The position numbers were made by a program, and so were the translations under genes. Source: Butyrivibrio sp. (GTDB taxonomy: Bacteria > Bacillota > Clostridia > Lachnospirales > Lachnospiraceae). From it: 40,295 nt of DNA. Location: the NCBI GenBank assembly GCA_024697425.1, contig JAILFT010000064.1, positions 1 to 40,295 of the forward strand. Direction: 5' to 3'. The notes under the pieces are model-generated. The model was not told the DNA's origin. It was given only the letters and a program-made list of their open reading frames with translations, and did not search any database. Every line of letters starts with the position of its first letter. Positions within the stretch are counted from its first letter, which is position 1. Shown one piece after another: positions 36,439-40,295 of this stretch.

Positions 36439-38163
36439 ATGAAGAAAATTATATTTGGATTTATTCTGGCCCTTTCGCTGATTGTGAGCATATGTTATGG
36501 AATTCAGAAAAGCGGCTATCATGAGGATGAATATTATACCTACTACTCCTCCAACAGGAGCATCGGCCTTTACCAGCCGGACAGAGAATGGCAGGATCGG
36601 CAGACCATACTTGATGAGTTTGCGGTAAAGCCCGGGGAGGGCTTTAATTACGGGATGGTGAAGCTGGTCCAGAGCTGGGATGTTCACCCGCCCTTTTATT
36701 ATTTTATCTTCCACACTCTGTGCAGCTTTGTGCCGGGACAGTTTTCCAAGTGGCCGGGACTTATCACCAATTTAATAGCTTTTGTTATTGCTTTTATTTT
36801 CCTGTGTCTTCTCATGGAAGAGCTGCGGATACCGCTTCCGCTGGAGATACTAACACTGGTGTTCTGGGGGCTTAATCCTCAGACGGTTTCCTGTAATCTT
36901 CTTATAAGGATGTATGCATGGCTTGGAGCGGCAGTTATGGCCTGCGCCTATTTCCATGTGAGACTGATCAAGCGATGGGATGAGCTGAGTGCAGAGACCG
37001 GCGGCGCGAAGCGCGGAGGTGCGAAGCCCGGAACCGGAAAGCCCGGCGGCGAAAATGCCGGTTTCGAAAAGCCCGGCTCCGAGGGCGTGAGTGGATACCT
37101 GAAGGGGCTTGTTCTTAAGGGGTTCCTGCCTATTGCGATTGTTTCATACCTTGGTTTTTTGATCCAGTACTTTTATATTTTCTTCTTTGTATGTATCGGA
37201 GCGGTTTGCGCCTTCTGGCTTTTGTTTAAAAAGCAAAAAATTAAAGAAGGATTTATTTATATTGGAATATGTGCAGCAAGCTTACTGCTTGCCGTGGCCA
37301 CATACCCCTCGGCTCTTCGTCATATGTTCGGCGGCTACAGAGGCACAGGCGCCTCAGGAAGCCTTTTTGATATAAATAACACCTGGATGCGAATTTCCTT
37401 CTTCATGGGACTTCTGAACGACTTCGTGTTTGGCGGAGGCCTGGTGGTAATAGCGCTGATTCTTTTCCTGGGTATTGCCTACGGAATCGGTCTTCGTAAC
37501 AAGAAGGCAAGAGGAATACTAAACAGCCGCTATGACGGGCTCTCAAATATGACTTCGCCGGCCCCTGCAGAACTAAAATTCGGACCGGAACTGGTGGCCC
37601 TGACAGTTGGTGCCTTCGGCTATTTCCTTTTAACCTCCAAGACTGCCCTTTTGGTGGGGGCAGCCTCCAACAGATATGAGATGCCAATCTACGGACTCCT
37701 TATCTTTTTGATATTCCTTGATGGCTACTACGTGCTGTCAAAGCTTGGCAACAGAACGCTTCTGTGGGTCATGGGAGCCGTGATGCTGGCCTTTCTGTTT
37801 AAGGGGCTCATAAATGACGGCAGAGTGCTGTTTCTATACCCGGAGGACAGGGAAAAGATGGCATACGCAGCCGCCAACTCCAAGGAAGTCGCCGTTGTCA
37901 TGTTCAATCCCGCAACACCTCAGAACGTGTGGAGATTAACAGACGAGCTCCTGGAATATCCCAGGGTCTTTTACATGGACGAGGAGAACCTCGACAAGAT
38001 AACGGACACCGAGGTCATGAGCGCAGATAAGATCGTACTTTACGCCGCGGACGACGATTACCAGAAGGATGCCTTCGACAACCTTAAGACCTGCTCCGGA
38101 CTTGAAAATATTAAGTGGATCGCCACCGAAGATATGTGGAACACCTATGAGCTTACCCCGTGA
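36439..38163 (+). CDS. GT39/ArnT-like GT-C membrane glycosyltransferase
   Basis: HEDEYYTYYSSN and DVHPPFYYFIFHTL motifs (GT-C acidic loop), about 10-12 TM helices; ATG 36439 chosen over 36412. Confidence 0.75.
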   Translation: MKKIIFGFILALSLIVSICYGIQKSGYHEDEYYTYYSSNRSIGLYQPDREWQDRQTILDEFAVKPGEGFNYGMVKLVQSWDVHPPFYYFIFHTLCSFVPGQFSKWPGLITNLIAFVIAFIFLCLLMEELRIPLPLEILTLVFWGLNPQTVSCNLLIRMYAWLGAAVMACAYFHVRLIKRWDELSAETGGAKRGGAKPGTGKPGGENAGFEKPGSEGVSGYLKGLVLKGFLPIAIVSYLGFLIQYFYIFFFVCIGAVCAFWLLFKKQKIKEGFIYIGICAASLLLAVATYPSALRHMFGGYRGTGASGSLFDINNTWMRISFFMGLLNDFVFGGGLVVIALILFLGIAYGIGLRNKKARGILNSRYDGLSNMTSPAPAELKFGPELVALTVGAFGYFLLTSKTALLVGAASNRYEMPIYGLLIFLIFLDGYYVLSKLGNRTLLWVMGAVMLAFLFKGLINDGRVLFLYPEDREKMAYAAANSKEVAVVMFNPATPQNVWRLTDELLEYPRVFYMDEENLDKITDTEVMSADKIVLYAADDDYQKDAFDNLKTCSGLENIKWIATEDMWNTYELTP

Positions 38164-38271
38164 GTTAAAGAGTGAAACATTGTGAATGGTTCTTCTTGAC
38201 TCCTTCAGGGCGCCGGAGATAGACTTTCACCGGCGACTGCAGAGAGCTTTAGTCTCCGGATGACTACTCAA

Positions 38272-38435
38272 ATGGTAAAAATAATACCATGACTCTAATA
38301 AAGCTGGTTTTGGTATTACATTTAGACCTCATTAACCCGGTCTAACAGGCATTTTGTAGTAACAACAGACGTATAAGACAGCTTTGGTATTATTTTTGTA
38401 ATACCATGACACGAGTTTTTGAGGGCTTGGTACTA
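38272..38435. repeat. Cluster of TGGTATTA / TAATACCA dyads
   Basis: ATGGTA-N7-TACCAT (38272-38290); TTGGTATTAC (38310-38319); TGGTATTA-TTTTTG-TAATACCA (38385-38406); TTGGTACTA (38427-38435). Confidence 0.75.
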
Positions 38436-38459
38436 TTTTCGCCATCAAGTGCTTGCTAT

Positions 38460-38543
38460 AATGATCCGTCGATCCCGCCCCGGGACACATTACACCTAAC
38501 TCCCGCCGCGAAATGATCCATCGACCACGCCCCGGGGCTCATT
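38460..38543. repeat. Two 32-bp near-identical direct repeats, 52 bp start-to-start
   Basis: 38460-38491 AATGATCCGTCGATCCCGCCCCGGGACACATT; 38512-38543 AATGATCCATCGACCACGCCCCGGGGCTCATT (27/32 identical). Confidence 0.9.
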
Positions 38544-38544
38544 T

Positions 38545-38573
38545 TTGACACTACAGTCATCCTACGTTATAAT
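38545..38573 (+). promoter_or_regulatory. Consensus promoter of PseB/CapE-like gene
   Basis: TTGACA (38545-38550), 17-bp spacer, TATAAT (38568-38573), 40 bp upstream of ATG 38614. Confidence 0.85.
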
Positions 38574-38613
38574 CAATTAGTTAAATTATCATTAAAATAA
38601 GAGGGATTTATAA

Positions 38614-39624
38614 ATGGAAAGATCAATACTTGATAACAAGACGATCCTCGTTACAGGTGGAACAGGTTCTTTCGGACATTGCTTCACTGAATATCTGCTC
38701 CAGCACTACAACCCCAAGAAGATCATTATCTACTCAAGGGATGAGTACAAGCAGTTTACTATGTCCAACGAGAAGATTTATAGAGATAATGCAGAGAAGA
38801 TGCGTTTCTTCATCGGAGATGTGAGAGATGGCGCAAGACTTGAGAGAGCCTGCGAGAATGTGGACTATATCATCCATGCAGCAGCTCTTAAGCAGGTTCC
38901 CGCCTGTGAATACAACCCCGATGAGGCTATCAAGACCAATATCAACGGAGCGCAGAATGTTATCAATGCTGCTCTTAACACCGGTGTTTCAAGGGTTGTG
39001 GCTCTTTCCACTGACAAGGCTGTTAATCCCGTGAACCTCTACGGTGCAACCAAGATGGTTTCAGATAAGCTCTTCATCGCAGCCAATGCCTATGCCGGCG
39101 CCAAGGACATCAATTTCTCCATCGTTCGTTACGGCAATGTGGCCGGAAGCCGCGGTTCTATCATTCCTTTCTTCAAGAGCCTTATTGAGAAGGGCGAGAA
39201 AGAGCTTCCCATCACCGATTACAGGATGACAAGATTCTGGATCAGCCTTCCTCAGGGCGTTGAGCTGGTTCTTAAGGCTCTGGCAGAGGCCAAGGGCGGC
39301 GAGACCTTCATCAGCAAAATCCCTTCATTCCATATCAAGGATCTGGCAGAGGCTATGTGCCCCGGAATCGGAACCGTTGAAGTTGGTATCCGTCCCGGCG
39401 AGAAGCTTGATGAGTGCATGGTAACTACAGAGGATGCACCTTTCACCTACGAATTCGACAAGCACTTCGTAATTTATCCTCAGGTAACCTTCAATGAGTG
39501 GCAGACTCCCGATCCCGCAGGCAAAAAAGTTCCTGACGGATTCTACTACAGCTCAGGCAACAACACAGAGTGGATGAGCGTTGAGGAGATCAGAAACAGA
39601 CTTTCAGAGGCAGTTGATCACTAA
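38614..39624 (+). CDS. UDP-N-acetylglucosamine 4,6-dehydratase-like (PseB/CapE/FlaA1 family)
   Basis: KTILVTGGTGSFGHCFTEYLLQHYNPKKIIIYSRDEYKQFTMSN...AAALKQVPACEYNPDEAIKTNINGAQNVI...ALSTDKAVNPVNLYGATKMVSDKLF. Confidence 0.95.
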   Translation: MERSILDNKTILVTGGTGSFGHCFTEYLLQHYNPKKIIIYSRDEYKQFTMSNEKIYRDNAEKMRFFIGDVRDGARLERACENVDYIIHAAALKQVPACEYNPDEAIKTNINGAQNVINAALNTGVSRVVALSTDKAVNPVNLYGATKMVSDKLFIAANAYAGAKDINFSIVRYGNVAGSRGSIIPFFKSLIEKGEKELPITDYRMTRFWISLPQGVELVLKALAEAKGGETFISKIPSFHIKDLAEAMCPGIGTVEVGIRPGEKLDECMVTTEDAPFTYEFDKHFVIYPQVTFNEWQTPDPAGKKVPDGFYYSSGNNTEWMSVEEIRNRLSEAVDH

Positions 39625-39660
39625 GCTGCCGTAGCAATATATACATAAGCTGCAAACAAA

Positions 39661-39701
39661 TCGGAAGCACCAGGTCTTTTAGCGGCCGATGCTTCCTTTT
39701 T
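39661..39701 (+). terminator. Terminator between PseB-like gene and next GT2
   Basis: GGAAGCA...TGCTTCC stem followed by TTTTT. Confidence 0.7.
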
Positions 39702-39717
39702 ACGATAGGGGAGAGGT

Positions 39718-40295
39718 ATGAAACTCAGTGTTGTTGTGCCTGTTTATAACATGGCATCTGAGGGAAAACTTGAATATTGCCTGGACAGCCTGGTTTCACA
39801 GACTCTGGAAGCTGGAAGCTACGAGATCATCGCAGTGGACGACTGCTCCACCGACAACTCCTACGAGATTTTAAAAGATTATCAGGACAGATACCCGGAC
39901 CGTTTCATAGCTATCCATTCGGAAAAGAACCTTCACCAGGGTGGAGCCAAGAATATAGGCCTTGCAATTGCAAAGGGCGAGTGGCTGGGCTTTATCGACG
40001 CAGATGACTGGATAACTCCGGACTATTATGAGAAGCTCATAAATAAGGCGGAGGAGACCGGTGCCGACATGGTGGGTTGTGATTATAACCTGACCCATGA
40101 GCACAGCTTCAAGGTTGGACAGATAGTCCACAACAACAACTTTGAGCAGACCGGAGTCATGGACAGGGAGAAATACAAGAAGCTCCTTATTGAAACCGGA
40201 AGCCTGGTGGTTAAGATCTACAGGCGAAACCTGATCCTGGGAGACTATGTCCCCGGAACCAAAGACAAGCTGAGTGTTTTCCCGGAGAACATCTT
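39718..40295 (+). CDS. GT2 family glycosyltransferase (3' truncated by window edge)
   Basis: Open frame from ATG 39718 (RBS GGGGAGAGG): MKLSVVVPVYNMASEGKLEYCLDSLVSQTLEAGSYEIIAVDDCSTDNS...GGAKNIGLAIAKGEWLGFIDADDWITPDYY; no stop before the window end, so absent from the supplied ORF track. Confidence 0.93.
   Translation, partial: MKLSVVVPVYNMASEGKLEYCLDSLVSQTLEAGSYEIIAVDDCSTDNSYEILKDYQDRYPDRFIAIHSEKNLHQGGAKNIGLAIAKGEWLGFIDADDWITPDYYEKLINKAEETGADMVGCDYNLTHEHSFKVGQIVHNNNFEQTGVMDREKYKKLLIETGSLVVKIYRRNLILGDYVPGTKDKLSVFPENI

Overview
Chromosomal window that looks like a Lachnospiraceae / Butyrivibrio-like Firmicute (inferred from gene content only). From left to right it contains: the 3' end of a secreted or surface protein; a housekeeping block (THUMP RNA methyltransferase, divergent amidase_3-like protein, RdgB/HAM1 NTP pyrophosphatase, YfcE/MJ0936-type phosphoesterase); a seven-tRNA cluster (Pro, Gly, Arg, His, Gln, Lys, Leu); a MATE transporter; a class A PBP; a DUF975-like membrane protein; a YesMN-type two-component system divergent from an LplB/YtcP-type sugar ABC importer; a secreted protease locus (small I9-like protein, 1379-aa S8 subtilase with an internal dockerin-like module, cohesin-like/Fn3 protein); an HTH protein; gmd-fcl (GDP-L-fucose synthesis) divergent from an AraC regulator; and a long exopolysaccharide glycosyltransferase operon that leads into a PseB/CapE-like dehydratase and a truncated GT2. 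The observations most worth a second look are: (1) a tandem array of three hairpins with identical architecture and internal compensatory changes, between tRNA-Gly and tRNA-Arg; (2) a compact I9-like / dockerin-subtilase / cohesin-Fn3 module; (3) an elaborate 450-bp regulatory intergenic region upstream of the PseB-like gene, with near-identical 32-bp repeats 52 bp apart directly abutting a consensus promoter; (4) an amidase_3-like protein whose canonical zinc-ligand histidines are substituted. All calls come from reading the sequence; no database search was run.
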